Notes: a model not told the origin generated them from the sequence alone. 57,561 nt of DNA from Mesostigma viride (GCA_009746045.1 RPFO01000151.1:62501-120061); one strand, 5' to 3'. Positions 19,975-32,270 are shown, counted from the first letter of the stretch. Numbers and translations: made by a program.

Positions 19975-21000
19975 GGGGTCGAGGTGCAGGCCGTGTTCAC
20001 TTGTTCAGTACCTGGAAGCAAAATTCAGCCATGGCTACTGTACGAAAGCTAGAGGAATGTCAGCTGTATGACCTGCACACGAGGGTAATTAAGAAATCAA
20101 GCCGAAGCTAATCCTGCATCTTAGCGAGCAGAATAATTGCAAACACAACAGCAATTGTGCGACAGACCAAACAATAATGCCGCGTGCACTAGGCTCTGTA
20201 TTCTGGTCACACCCATGTGCATTTGCTGCATTGGATTAGGCGCCATTACGAACTGAGTCGAGGGAAAACGCGAGGAGCGCCATCTAAGCAGTTGCTTGTC
20301 ATGTCTATACGCCCGGGCATCTTATTATCTGTCTACCATGCACGCATTTTCCTTGGACGAATCAAACAGCTTTTGACATTTTAATGGCGACATTGAAGTC
20401 CGGCCACGACAATATAGCGCTGCTCAGAGCTTCGTTGCCGAGAAAGATGTGCTTTGTCCGGGCCGATAATGTAACTCTGCATAGACCCCGGTAGCTTTCA
20501 GCATGCGCATATTGCATATTGCTTGAGGTAAGCGAGCCACGACGCCTGCAGGTGCTCCTGCCGAGGTGGAGACCTCCGAGAGCACGTGGATTAGGCTCAT
20601 GCGTCAAAGCAGCATCGACCTTCATTCTCCTGGTGTGGAAGGTCACTTTTCAGGATTAACATATCTGAATGTTGATGGCCTGTGCATTTTCTGTCAATTG
20701 AGCAGCGATTGAAACCATGAGCCATGCAAGTGTAAGGTGCAGAATTCAGTTGATGAACCCAAGCCGGTAATGTGCAGAATTGATGAACCCAAGTTATATG
20801 TGCAGATGTTTCGTCCCACTGGCTGTGTGCTAGTGCATGAACCGTCTAGGCCCTTGGCGTGTACTCACTTGCTGCAACCGTGCCCACAGCTGCTTGTCAA
20901 TACACGCGGCAGGCACAATGACTTTTGCCGCGAGGTGAAACATTGAACTCCCCCACACCTTGCATTTTTCACTCTTTGTTTTCCCTATCCATCCTACCCC
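19975..21000. other. Interior of the 3.4-kb segment, left part
   Basis: Unique-looking DNA. A 94-residue minus-strand frame at 20362-20646 has no motif. A short 'gtgcagaattgatgaacccaag' duplication occurs at 20738-20790. No gene recognised. Confidence 0.45.
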
Positions 21001-21780
21001 CCAGCACACACACATGCACACACACACACGCCCACATACTGCACATGCACACAAATGTTCACACACACACGCCCACATACTACACATGCACACAAATGTT
21101 CACACACACATGCACACACGCACACACATACACACATGCACACATGCACACATGCACACATGCACGCATGCACACACGCACACACGCACACACGCACACA
21201 CGCACACACGCACACACGCACACACGCACACACGCACACACGCACACACGCACACACGCACACACGCACACACGCACACACGCACACACGCACACACGCA
21301 CACACGCACACACGCACACACGCACACACGCACACACGCACACACGCACACACGCACACACGCACACACGCACACACGCACACACGCACACACGCACACA
21401 CGCACACACGCACACACGCACACACGCACACACGCACACACGCACACACGCACACACGCACACACGCACACACGCACACACGCACACACGCACACACGCA
21501 CACACGCACACACGCACACACGCACACACGCACACACGCACACACGCACACACGCACACACGCACACACGCACACACGCACACACGCACACATGCACACA
21601 TGCACACATGCACACATGCACACACCCACGTGCGCACATGCACGCTAACACATGCGCACACACTAACACACACATCGTCGTCAGAACACACATGCACACA
21701 AATGTGCACACACCCACGAGCACACGTGCACATGCATACAATCCCACACAAACACAGGCAGACTTGCACACATGCGCCAC
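21001..21780. repeat. (CGCACACA)n and CATGCACA-type microsatellite
   Basis: A core of about 54 near-perfect 8-bp units (21160-21592) lies between degenerate 'cacatgcaca' flanks. ORFs of more than 200 codons on both strands (THTRTHAH and VCVCACVR) arise from the short period and are not genes. Confidence 0.95.
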
Positions 21781-23141
21781 ATACATTAATCCATCACCAA
21801 TAAACTGGTTGCTTGGACCCAACGACCTTCTTACTCGCCTGTCCACCCAACGTTCTGCCCATCCTCCCGCCTGCCCGCCTGCATGTCTGCCACCCGCCTA
21901 CTGCCCACCCATCTGTCAGCCTGTCTGCCTGCTTGTGTGCATGCCTGCGGGCCTGCATGTGCACCTGCGCCCATGCACCTGTTATGCCCCCATGGCACGT
22001 ATATGCAGCCTAGCTAGTTGAGTGTCTCTTTGCACGCGCACATGGGTGGCTACATGGGCATTTGCCTGTGTCTTGGGCTGGGGGGTTGGGCTGATTAGTT
22101 CAAGAGTGGGCGGGAAGACGGTGGTATAATTGGGTGGGTAGGGACGGAGTGGATGGATGATTGGGGGGGCTGGATGCGGGTGGGACTCAAGTTCGTGTAA
22201 AGTCCAAAGTTGCCTGTAGCATCAGCAAAAATAAGCGAGAAAGCAGCCTAAATTCAAGGAGCCTACTTGTTGTAACATGTGCCAAACTGCAATTAATGGT
22301 TGCAGGCTCACAAGCTGCCAGCTTCATAACGCAAATGGAATGAATTGCATGGTTACAGGACAAGCGTGTGGTTGGAAATCTTACAATGCCTGGCAACGTC
22401 TCTTTCATGTGCCCACTGAGAACCGCTGTTCAACACAGGAAGGCTTTGGCAAGCAACGAGCTTCGGCCAGGGCCTTCATTGCAAGGAAGCGTGTGTGAAG
22501 CAATAACGTCAGGATTTACAAGCAGAAACTATACCTAACTTTGCGACCTTCATGCAGTATGTCATGTGCATGGCTATGTAGTATGTGCCAACAATCACAA
22601 CGAAAAAGTGCGAAATTGCAAACATTGCCATGGAAGGGCAGGAGCCACGCACGCAGCAAATTAAAACGGTTCGTGAACCAATCTGTCGGGCATAAAGGCA
22701 GCAAAGTCTGGCCAGCAATAATGCAGTGCGATGCGAGAAAAACTCGGTAACTATGGGCAGGCAGGCGCAGCTCGTCCTCAGCAGTGCTATCTAACGTGAC
22801 GGCGCCTTATTTCCGCGTGCACGGTGCCGAACATGGCACTGGCCTGATTCCAGTTGCAGCAACGCCAGATGCCTTCCCGTCATAGAGCAGAGGCTTCACG
22901 TACGTCGACATCGTTGCCTACCAATCGTAATGCTTCCCGTGATAATGCACTCGCGTCCGAACAAAATGTCGAGAAAGCAAACAATCTACACGCGATAAAA
23001 CTGGGCTGCTAGCTTTTCAGGACTGGTTTTACCATGCCTTAAAATTCCATTAGCTTACTTTTAAAACCATGGCTGACTAATTTTGGCTAATTTTCAGGTA
23101 TTTGTGCCGCACCGCCCGCATGCATGGCCCGGGACGAGTCT
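21781..23141. other. Interior of the 3.4-kb segment, right part
   Basis: The left 230 bp is C-rich with 'cctgcctgc'-type repeats. The remainder is unique DNA with only short, motif-free frames. No transposase or other gene recognised. Confidence 0.45.
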
Positions 23142-23272
23142 CGAAGACGTAAGGGCATTACGTCGGAGTTTACGTACAGATCTGGAATAAAAAAACAGAT
23201 CTGCATATACGCCTAGCCATCTGTATTTTTCGGGCCCTAACTTTTCAGATCTGTCAATAGCTCAAATTAATT
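23142..23272 (-). repeat. Right terminal inverted repeat
   Basis: Reverse-complement partner of 19845-19974, with a few substitutions (for example acagatctgt against ccagatctgt). Confidence 0.8.
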
Positions 23273-23321
23273 AATAGACACGTGACTGCGTCACGTGAGC
23301 ATAAGTCCTCAGTGGGAGGGG
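23265..23321 (+). repeat. 57-bp direct repeat, right copy
   Basis: Same sequence and orientation as 19614-19670. The CACGTGAC-tgc-GTCACGTG core is at 23279-23297. It overlaps the last bases of the right inverted repeat. Confidence 0.85.
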
Positions 23322-23699
23322 GGAAAAGAGATCTGCCTCCATATTACACACAAACCAGGAGGCTGCCTGGGTGTGAGCCCGTCACGTGTAGGGTAGCTAG
23401 CACATGTCCATGCCAAGTCTATCAAGTATAGTCCACGGGTGGCGGCCCTGCCGCCCGCGGCCTGGGGCACACCAGGCCAGGACATAACGCCCAGGAGCCT
23501 GGGCGGGCTTGGTGCCAGCTAGTCTAGATCTGATGTGTGAGTGATATTAGCATAGGTTAAATTTTAAGGTTTTGGGGGTGCCACCTCCCGGCCTCAATTT
23601 TTTTTGGCCTGCTGCCTTCTTAATATGTCATGTAAGGCATGAACATACTGCGCGGTAAGCCGTTGGACTCAGGCCCATGATTGATTACTTAATCAATAA
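23322..23699. other. Intergenic, no recognised gene
   Basis: GC-rich short inverted motifs at 23440-23510 ('ggcggccctgccgccc', 'ccaggagcctggg'). No coding block. Confidence 0.4.
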
Positions 23700-23838
23700 G
23701 CTTACTATAAAGCTAGCACGTGACTGCGTCACGTGGGACGTACACGCCCTTTACACACGTGCCCCTATACGCAACGAGGAGGCCAAGGGCGCCCTATATA
23801 GCTTCTCTCAACGCCTGCCCACAAGTGGGCAGGCCACA
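23700..23838 (-). repeat. Partner of the 17.39-kb repeat, carrying a third CACGTGAC-tgc-GTCACGTG core
   Basis: Core palindrome at 23717-23735. On the minus strand the order of blocks matches 17394-17520. A second small palindrome, 'gcctgcccacaagtgggcaggc', lies at its inner end near 23812-23834. Confidence 0.6.
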
Positions 23839-24239
23839 GAGCGTTCTCTCCGCGGCATGATAGCAGGCCCACATGATAGCTAGCAGGAGGGAGCCAATCC
23901 CAGCTGAATGCGACAAGATTTTGTCACTGGTCCAGCAAGGCTCCTCAGGACATGGAGGGGGCTTGATCAGAAAACCTGCCGAAAAGTGGTTCTGGCGCTG
24001 TGCAGCCAATTGATTTGGCTGAGCCGCCCTAGATGACCCAATAATAAAGCCTAGATGCCGCGTACATGCATGCTTACGAGCACGAGCCACGAGCCACGAG
24101 GTAGCCATGGCTGACGGCGGAGCTCATAACTTTCAGTTCACGTTTGAGCACCGGTCGAATTTAGCCGTGAATATCACAATCGATGCGTCTTTCTACGACG
24201 CACATGCTGCTATAATTTTCTGACGCTATTACGCAATAT

Positions 24240-24801
24240 ATGGCGAACAAACGCGCCTCGGCACAACGCAGCCTGGCGGCTGCGCTCGGCCATGAAAATA
24301 CGTCTGCAGCTCCGGCTGCAGCTTCGCCATCCGGTCCGGCAGGCAGCGGTGACACTAGTCGTGCACTGGTGCATGCTCGCCCAGCCCCCCGGGCTTGCCT
24401 CGCCATCTGCATCGCCCGAGCCCAAGCGCAGCCGCTCTGCCGAGCCGCACTGGGACGAGATCGCCTTTGACATCAACGCATATGGCTTCTGGAACCGCGG
24501 TCCAGGAGTCTTCATGGAAGACGTGTTTCTCGGCACGTACGCCTCGCTTATGGACCTGTGCTTGTACCTGTGCTCCCACAACCGCGGCCGCTGGCCAGGC
24601 GGTCAGCCTGCTGACCCCGTCGAGGATCTCCCGCAAGTTGGCCGCATGAATCGCCCCAAGCTCCAACGCTTCGCCCTCTGCTCCCTCCTCGGGCGCTCCG
24701 ACGTCGAGATCTGGGAAATCCAGTGTGAGATGCAGGTCACGGACATACTTGGCCGCCGACCTCATGACAGGCAATTCCGTAGCCAGCCAGGTGTAGAATA
24801 A
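24240..24801 (+). pseudogene. Coding-like 5' segment, perhaps the start of the LINE ORF1; frameshifted
   Basis: From an ATG at 24240 the frame is rich in A, S and P (AAALGHENTSAAPAAASPSG). A one-base slip in the C-run near 24385 moves it into a frame with SPEPKRSRSAEPHWDEIAF and RPKLQRFALCSLLGRSDVEIWE. It enters the 1044-bp repeat at 24716 and stops at 24801. The basic KRSR motif and the low-complexity start fit an RNA-binding ORF1 N-terminus, but no conserved domain is identifiable and the link to the 27.2-kb fragment is inferred from position. Confidence 0.35.
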
Positions 24802-25759
24802 AACCATGATGCTTTATATATTTGGAAAGCAACCAAACCATTCACATTTAATTTCAAAAGACATCGACAAGAATACAAGTGTTGTCTAGTCGTATAATGT
24901 CGTACTTGTGCGTCACTGTCCAAATAAGGCTAAGCGGTTCTTGATAACCTAGCAGGCCTCGGGTGACGCCACACTGCTCCGCTTGGCTTACGGCTGGCAG
25001 TGTCCTTTAGCGCCCCCTATCCTGTCTACCTATCCCGCTTACCCCAGCTATGGCTCACTGGCCAACGACGACCGGGTTCCTTCCCGAGTCTCGCCCACAA
25101 TACACACATCATCTTGACGAAACCAAACAGTTATCACTTCCGTCAACCAATCTCATGACAATTACTCATTGCAACCACTCTCGGGGGCTGCTCCGGATTG
25201 TTCCACTATTAAACCCCTTGACGACAACACCAAGTTGTGAGGGAGAGTAACGAGCGAACAACGACCACCATGGCCGCTGCCGTGCTCCTAAATACCTCCA
25301 AAAATCCCGGCATCCATGCGCTGTCGCATTTGCCAGCAAGCCGCCTGACGTGCAGTTAGACTGCCAGCAAAATGCTTAGCAAGTCTGTTCGACAGCCACG
25401 TGCGAGCCAGCACACCGCACACTACGATCTGCGTATCTAACTTTGTCCGATGGACTGAACATCATTCCGTCTGGACAATACAAAAGATTCGTAACTGCCA
25501 AATGTCACGCACCGGAATATTGCGCAAGCCACCAAGGCTTTGCGCCCCAAAGTCTTGCGCCTAAACCTAAGTCAGGTCACCTAAGACTGTCACTCTAGAA
25601 ATTCAGGTCTTTCCGGCGCGGCGCTCCACACCGGCCCAAGGAACAAAGCCTGCGGCCTATACTGAATCGGAACCAACCAAACGTCGGACGTAACGATTCC
25701 GATTACGGCAATCGCGTAACTTCTTGAGTGCACGGACGTAAATGATCACGGACGTGACA
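24716..25759 (+). repeat. 1044-bp direct repeat, left copy
   Basis: Matches 26169-27212 with only two substitutions noticed (cttgacg against cttaacg; aaacag against aaatag). It ends in 'acgtgaca'. A TG start 8 bp in (24724) would give TG...CA ends like an LTR, but no primer-binding site, polypurine tract at the expected place or target-site duplication is evident. Confidence 0.9.
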
Positions 25760-26168
25760 GCTGTCGCGTTTGCGTGCCATTATATCCTAGCCTATCACTT
25801 GGAAGGCATATCCATAGCAATAGAGTACTCTTGTGTGTGATCCACTATATTCCCCCCCACTTTTTAGCTCGAAAAAATGAAGAGCCAAAAAGTCAAAAAG
25901 AGGATCACAAAGGGAAAAAAAATTCCCACGACAGGGCCGGCACACATGCTTTTCAAATAGGCTAAGCAATAACCTCTTCAGTGCTTTTTCAGTTCAAGGA
26001 TAAGCATAATCCTCTTCATGGCTTTTTCAAGGATAAGCCTAATCCTCTTCATAGCTTTTTACAGGATAAGCTTAATCCTCTTCCAAGTGCTCGTCCCTGC
26101 AAGCACCTTGGGTATACCTCCGGCTCGGGCTGGCCGAACTGAACCCGCCAAGGGTTGTTCGCTCGTTA
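25760..26168 (+). other. 409-bp spacer between the direct repeats
   Basis: Contains a purine-rich stretch at 25874-25922 and three imperfect 30-bp units of 'ggataagc.taatcctcttc' at 25997-26083. No ORF of note. It is too short to code for any retroelement protein. Confidence 0.6.
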
Positions 26169-27212
26169 AAATCCAGTGTGAGATGCAGGTCACGGACATA
26201 CTTGGCCGCCGACCTCATGACAGGCAATTCCGTAGCCAGCCAGGTGTAGAATAAAACCATGATGCTTTATATATTTGGAAAGCAACCAAACCATTCACAT
26301 TTAATTTCAAAAGACATCGACAAGAATACAAGTGTTGTCTAGTCGTATAATGTCGTACTTGTGCGTCACTGTCCAAATAAGGCTAAGCGGTTCTTGATAA
26401 CCTAGCAGGCCTCGGGTGACGCCACACTGCTCCGCTTGGCTTACGGCTGGCAGTGTCCTTTAGCGCCCCCTATCCTGTCTACCTATCCCGCTTACCCCAG
26501 CTATGGCTCACTGGCCAACGACGACCGGGTTCCTTCCCGAGTCTCGCCCACAATACACACATCATCTTAACGAAACCAAATAGTTATCACTTCCGTCAAC
26601 CAATCTCATGACAATTACTCATTGCAACCACTCTCGGGGGCTGCTCCGGATTGTTCCACTATTAAACCCCTTGACGACAACACCAAGTTGTGAGGGAGAG
26701 TAACGAGCGAACAACGACCACCATGGCCGCTGCCGTGCTCCTAAATACCTCCAAAAATCCCGGCATCCATGCGCTGTCGCATTTGCCAGCAAGCCGCCTG
26801 ACGTGCAGTTAGACTGCCAGCAAAATGCTTAGCAAGTCTGTTCGACAGCCACGTGCGAGCCAGCACACCGCACACTACGATCTGCGTATCTAACTTTGTC
26901 CGATGGACTGAACATCATTCCGTCTGGACAATACAAAAGATTCGTAACTGCCAAATGTCACGCACCGGAATATTGCGCAAGCCACCAAGGCTTTGCGCCC
27001 CAAAGTCTTGCGCCTAAACCTAAGTCAGGTCACCTAAGACTGTCACTCTAGAAATTCAGGTCTTTCCGGCGCGGCGCTCCACACCGGCCCAAGGAACAAA
27101 GCCTGCGGCCTATACTGAATCGGAACCAACCAAACGTCGGACGTAACGATTCCGATTACGGCAATCGCGTAACTTCTTGAGTGCACGGACGTAAATGATC
27201 ACGGACGTGACA
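26169..27212 (+). repeat. 1044-bp direct repeat, right copy
   Basis: Near-identical to the left copy. Its end 'gtgaca' puts an in-frame TGA directly before the LINE ORF1 fragment that follows, so that ORF cannot be read from inside the repeat. Confidence 0.9.
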
Positions 27213-28184
27213 CCCCCCACCACCGCCCCCCACCGTTGCGACAGAATCCATCGTCCGCGCCCTCCTTAAGGAAGCTTTCGAGCAGCACGTGACCCCCCTG
27301 GCCACAGATGTGGCGGCAATGGGCGGCACGCTGGCTGCTGAGCTCCCCCCCATCTCCACCGCCACCTCCACCCTCCTTGCCTCCTCCACCGCCACCACCC
27401 CCACCTCCGACGCCATCACCGCCCAGCTCCGCGACATCGACCAGCATCTTAAGGATCGACCGGTGAGGCCGGCGGTGTTCTGCAGGACCTTGATAGCGAT
27501 GGCATTATAATGCCATCGCTATCAAGGTCCTGCAGAACACTGCAGGCCTCACCGCCCAGGCGGTGAAGGACATTGCCGCCAAGCCAGCCCCGGCTGCTGG
27601 CCTGGCTGGCGATGCTCCTCCCATCACGACCTGGGCGGACATGCTTAAGCAACATACCACCTCCACCACCTCCGTCGTCGCAGCCCAGCTCTAACGGCAG
27701 ACGCTTGACCTCCGCGAGGAGGCCGAGCTCGCCAAGCGCAGCCTCAACGTCATCGTCAAGAACTTCGACATGGAGGAAGGTGAGAATTCCAAGAAGCTTG
27801 CACGTGCGTTTGAGAGCAAAATCCTTGCACGCATGGGCCTCCTTGGTGAGATTAAGCTGACCGCCCACCGCCTCCCCCGCGCGCGGGGTAAGGCCGGGGC
27901 GCCTCCGCTTCTTCTCATCGATCTTTGAGAGCCCAGCGGACAAGATTTCGTTTCTCAGACGCCGCAAGCGGCTCGAGAAAACTCCCTTCACCCTTGACGA
28001 CGACTTGACCCTGGCGCAGCAACAACGGCGTCGGGAGCTATGGCCGACCTACCTCCATCTCCGGCAGACCAAGGCGGGGCAGCCGGTGTACTGGAAGGGG
28101 GCGGCCATCTACGTCGGCCACAAGCCCTGGCACGCGACCCCCTCGACCACCGCGGCCCCAGCGACTCCAGAAGCCCCAGCCTAG
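27213..28184 (+). pseudogene. LINE-like retrotransposon ORF1 fragment, decayed
   Basis: Similar in layout to ORF1 RNA-binding proteins of L1-like elements. A helical/low-complexity N-part (TVATESIVRALLKEAFEQHV) is followed by a coiled-coil and RRM-like centre (DLREEAELAKRSLNVIVKNF, then ILARMGLLGEIKLTAHRL). The C-terminal motif is KTPFTLDDDLTLAQQQRRRE, then LWPTYLHLRQTKAGQPVYWK. The D-D/E-L-T..Q...R..L ending is typical of such proteins. It is broken by a fold-back at 27461-27554 that changes frame, a TAA at 27692, and a +1 shift near 27895; it ends at TAG 28184. No ORF2 (endonuclease/reverse transcriptase) follows in the next 4 kb, so the element is dead. Confidence 0.65.
27461..27554. repeat. 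94-bp palindrome inside ORF1
   Basis: The central 66 bp (27475-27540) is a perfect inverted repeat without loop, centred 'ggcatta|taatgcc'. Outer arms extend to 94 bp with two mismatched pairs. The right arm reads in the ORF1 frame (AIKVLQNTAGLTAQAV); the left arm is its reverse complement. Confidence 0.9.
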
Positions 28185-31100
28185 GGGAATACAGCAGCAG
28201 TAGTGTAGAATAGTTAGACAGTGGCCTTTTACATGCCCGCCTACTACAGGCACTATACCAGCTGAGGCCTAGCATTTTTAGTCATGTACATGTGTGCCTA
28301 TGATGAGCCACCCTCCAGATGATGCCTAGCTTTATTGTATTATGCAGTGCCCATGCAGGGAGTCACTCTCTGCTGAGAAGCCATGCCCTAGCTCTTGTAT
28401 AGCTATGATGATCTTCCCCCACATGACATGCTCCCCCTTAGCTGGGCATAGCGTGATAGATCATGAGGGTGCAGGTGCCTTGGTGCACCTAGAGCAAGGG
28501 TAGCTTACATTCCCATCCTTGCATGAAGTAGCCCAGAATGTATAGCCATATGCCCCTTCTCAGGGATATGTGCTACATATACTCCCAACGGAGTTATGTT
28601 TCTAATTAATGCATGCTTAGTAGTTGTCTCACTTTATATGCATGCACGCCGTGAGACTAAAGCTCCTCCTTAGAGCAAAGTATAGCAACAGCTTCCATGG
28701 CCGCGAGGGAAGGACAACTGGTCATCCAGGATGTCGTGGGTAACATCTATGTCGTAGCATCGGCAACAGGCCAAATAACACCTATGACCTACACCAAACC
28801 CATTCACACTCCCGGGCATCTACTCCGCATGGTTGCCCACCAATTAACAACCACGACTAATGCTGGGAAAATCGTCTGTATCAAATAAAGAAGCGAGTGG
28901 CATTTTTGTTACTGCATGCGCATAAAGGGTGGCAAGCAGGTACACGAAAACCGTTGCCAATGGATATTTGCATTTGTAGCAGTGAATTCGCTCCATGATG
29001 CTCGCCGTTAGATGGGTTCCCATGCAGCGCCTCTGCGTCATCATATTCCAGCCATCACAACCAGCTTGGTTTTCCGACGTTACTCTATTAAATTGAACCC
29101 GTGCCAGCTACGTTCTTCTTTCAAGTCACACTGATCTCTTAATTTATTCTTCCCGCCCCCCCACTACCAGTGCTCCTTCCCACCCTTCCAACCCCTCGCT
29201 TTCCTCGTCAGACACTCCATGCCAGTGCTCCTCGACAGCCGCGCGGCTTCACCCCTAATCTCCTAGCTCACAGACAACTAGCCTACGTACGCGTCTTCCA
29301 TAATATCAAGGAGACAACCTGCGCAGGCCAGAAATCGGGAGAATCCGAACCATGGTAGCTCGAGAGTCTTCCATACTATGTACAGCTGGCATTTATGGCA
29401 TGCGATGCGTCCAGTATTTGTTGAGTCACATCATCATTACGTTATGTGTATTTAAATCGGCATCAAGCATCGAAACAGCCGGATCTGTCCTTATTATTAT
29501 ATGCCATCTTTTCACATAGTTTTCCCGCTCGCAGCTGTTAATTAATTTGTTCAGCACTGTGATCATCGTGCTGGTGACGATCGACGCCATCCTCACGTCA
29601 TTAGTTTACGATTCAGATGGCCATCCAAAGCGACCAAACCTATTTCTTTAACTATAGCCGAGTTGTGCTAAGATTATGACTTCATTCTAAGTTCTACACA
29701 CGTTGCTTTGCCGAGTCGAGTTAATCATCATATTGCACAGTAGACAGAATTTATCACTAGAGAGAGAGCTGAGAGCTGGGTTTGGAGTCGAGCTTCTATC
29801 AGGTGTGGATGCTTTACGGGATATGATGTAGAGTCCAGCTGGTTGGATCGTTTCACCTGGAGTTTTTCCCGATCTTGCCGCCTGCCTCATGCAGTCATGC
29901 CTGGTGCCGCAGACGCTAATGATAATTGGCGTAACAAAGAGGCTTGCACAGCGAGGAAAGTAACAGTCTTGACAGTCTTGACGGACATGATCACGCTTGG
30001 ATCACGTGCTACTTGCGTGCACGGCCAGGGCAGCTCAACGGTCGCACTGATCGACGCATGACACCATGACGTATGCCAAGTGCCTATTGCCCAGTGCCCT
30101 CCGCCGTCGTATTCCGTCCGAATTAGGGCCGGAACTACGGAGTATGAAAACTTATGGCCCTCCGTTCGCGCTCATCTGCCCGGCTGGCCGGCTCACGACC
30201 AACCGGAGAGTCGGGACCTGAACGTCATGACTCGCTAGGCCGCGTTCAATTGCTGACAACCGCCTAACACCTGTCATGCAGAAAGAGATGCGATCCATGC
30301 TGGCGCGAGACCCGACAGGCGACAGCGCACCCAGTCTCTCGTCCGAGCTTTAAGCTGTCAATTATTTGTCCCCCAAACCTAATTTGTTGCCGCGGCCAAT
30401 TCGCCTTAAATATTAGGAGGCATATTGTTCAGGTTTCCATAGCCTTCGCGATTTTACAAATGAGATTGCTTCGATAAGTGCAGCCACTAACACGGCCAAT
30501 CGGAGCTTCCTGCAGACGACCCATGGCATCGTCATGGTTTAGCTGACGCCGACACTCGGTCAAATGCAATGTTAATGGGGCTGACTGCATAGCAACATTG
30601 CCAATATCTTGGGAGAATATTTCAGTGGCCTGATGAGGCTGAGGCATTAAGAGGAGCGGTGCTAACGGAAGCAGGGGTTAGAGAAGGTGAACATTAAACT
30701 GCAGTTGCGTTGAGTATTTTATACGGTGTGCTACCGCCTGCAGCCTCAATTTGCATTGTCGCGCAAGCTTTGGCTGCCGCATTAGGCACTGCCGCCCTTC
30801 TTTTCTGGCGGGTTCGCAGCAAATTTGCTGTTAATGCTTTTTCCTGGTGAGAGCTATGCTTAGTTGCCTACGTTCCCGGAATTATGGGTATGGAGCTAGC
30901 CTATTCCACTGCTGCTTTCGTTGGCGGTCCCCTGCGCGATACTTGCTGCCGTTTAAAGAAAGTGTTAGTGTGGCAATGCCGCTGCGTCGGGGTCCGCTGC
31001 GAGATGGGGCTTGACTATCACAGTTTGAGGTAGCCAAGCTTCTCTTTCTCTTAATCTCCTATTGCAAACTGCGGTGTACTCTGGCGCGCGACAACATTCC

Positions 31101-31550
31101 AAAACAGAACGGCATTGTCACTGCGTGAACGCCATGGATGAGAGAAATTTGCGCGGGGTTTCCTGTACCGGCTTTCCGTGGTGGTAAGATAAAACCCGGG
31201 CCATCTTCGATTACATATCTGGATATCCGTTTCCATCTATAGATGTGCGTGGCGAAACTGCGATGGTGCTTCCCTGCCACTGCGTTTCACTACTATATAT
31301 GCGAGGTGTTTGCTGGGCTCCTGATTGGTCAGAAAGACTTGCTAGCTTTGCTGATATCACCATGGCAGAGTCACGGCAGGTCAACATACAGGGGTCTACT
31401 GTACAATCAATACTGGGCCTTCTTTGTGGCATGCTCATCAGTTGACACTTGTGACGGATCGTGCAATCCTTATCTACACTTCGCTTGGCTAACCTCTTCC
31501 TGCTGATGAGGGCAGGGTAAGAGTAGGCATGTTGCGCTGCCCCCTGCCCT
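28185..31550. other. Gene-poor stretch after the LINE fragment
   Basis: A 63-codon + frame at 28697-28888 (MAAREGQLVIQDVVGNIYVV) starts in a good context but has no known motif or support. 29.0-31.5 kb shows only short frames on both strands and no repeats that I recognise. It could include LINE 3' sequence. Confidence 0.4.
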
Positions 31551-32073
31551 TGATGTTTGTCAAACGTGAGGGCTGGAAAAGTGCGCCAACGCCACCTTGT
31601 AGACAGGTGTGCTTGCCCACATGTTCGCAGCGCTGGTCATACTGCACACGCATGTCACATGATGGGGCTGGTGTGCTGCAGCATGGTCAGACCCGGCATG
31701 CAGCGCTCTCATAACAGCGCCGATGCTGGCTGCCCTCCCCCTTGCACTCCTTGTCGTGCCGGCCACACAGAGCACGCTGTTGACAAGGCACCGGATGCTC
31801 CTGGGGCGCGCCAGGTGGAACATCGTGACCTCGAAAGCTGTCCCAGCGGGCCGGCCGTGAAGTGATTGCTTGTCCTCTGGCCACTCCCTGCCTGGGCCAT
31901 GGGAGGCGGTGCAAGCCGTGCGGTGCGTTGGGTGGGCGTGATGTCCCATGTGTGCCATGGTCCGGTGAAGCCACACTTGGCTGTGTCAAGATGTCAATTG
32001 TAAGCCAGCGAGCAAGGGGTGCACTCCAGCCAGCCAGCCAGCTAGTCAGCCAGCCGGCCAGCCAGCCAAGCCA
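31551..32073. other. Region upstream of ANK gene 2, no recognised gene
   Basis: Overlapping frames are open on both strands at 31.56-31.98 kb (for example minus FEVTMFHLARPRSIRC) because the DNA is GC-rich. None shows a domain. Confidence 0.35.

Positions 32074-32270
<197 letters not shown>

Larger units (their letters stand above)
19845..23272. mobile_element. 3.4-kb segment bounded by ~130-bp inverted repeats
   Basis: The left end (19845-19974) and the reverse complement of the right end (23142-23272) match at about 95%. Each end holds three copies of the palindromic hexamer-containing 'cagatctg', as transposase-binding subterminal repeats often do. The interior contains the CA-rich tract and no recognisable transposase, so it would be a non-autonomous DNA element or two inverted insertions. 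The exact ends are blurred by AATTAATT at both sides. Confidence 0.55.

Noticed and set aside
20925-22021. His/Thr-rich and Cys/Val-rich ORFs of over 200 codons
   Set aside because: Products of the 8-bp CA-rich microsatellite on both strands.
24716-27212. Complete LTR retrotransposon
   Set aside because: No gag or pol, no primer-binding site recognised and no target-site duplication; reported as a direct-repeat structure only.
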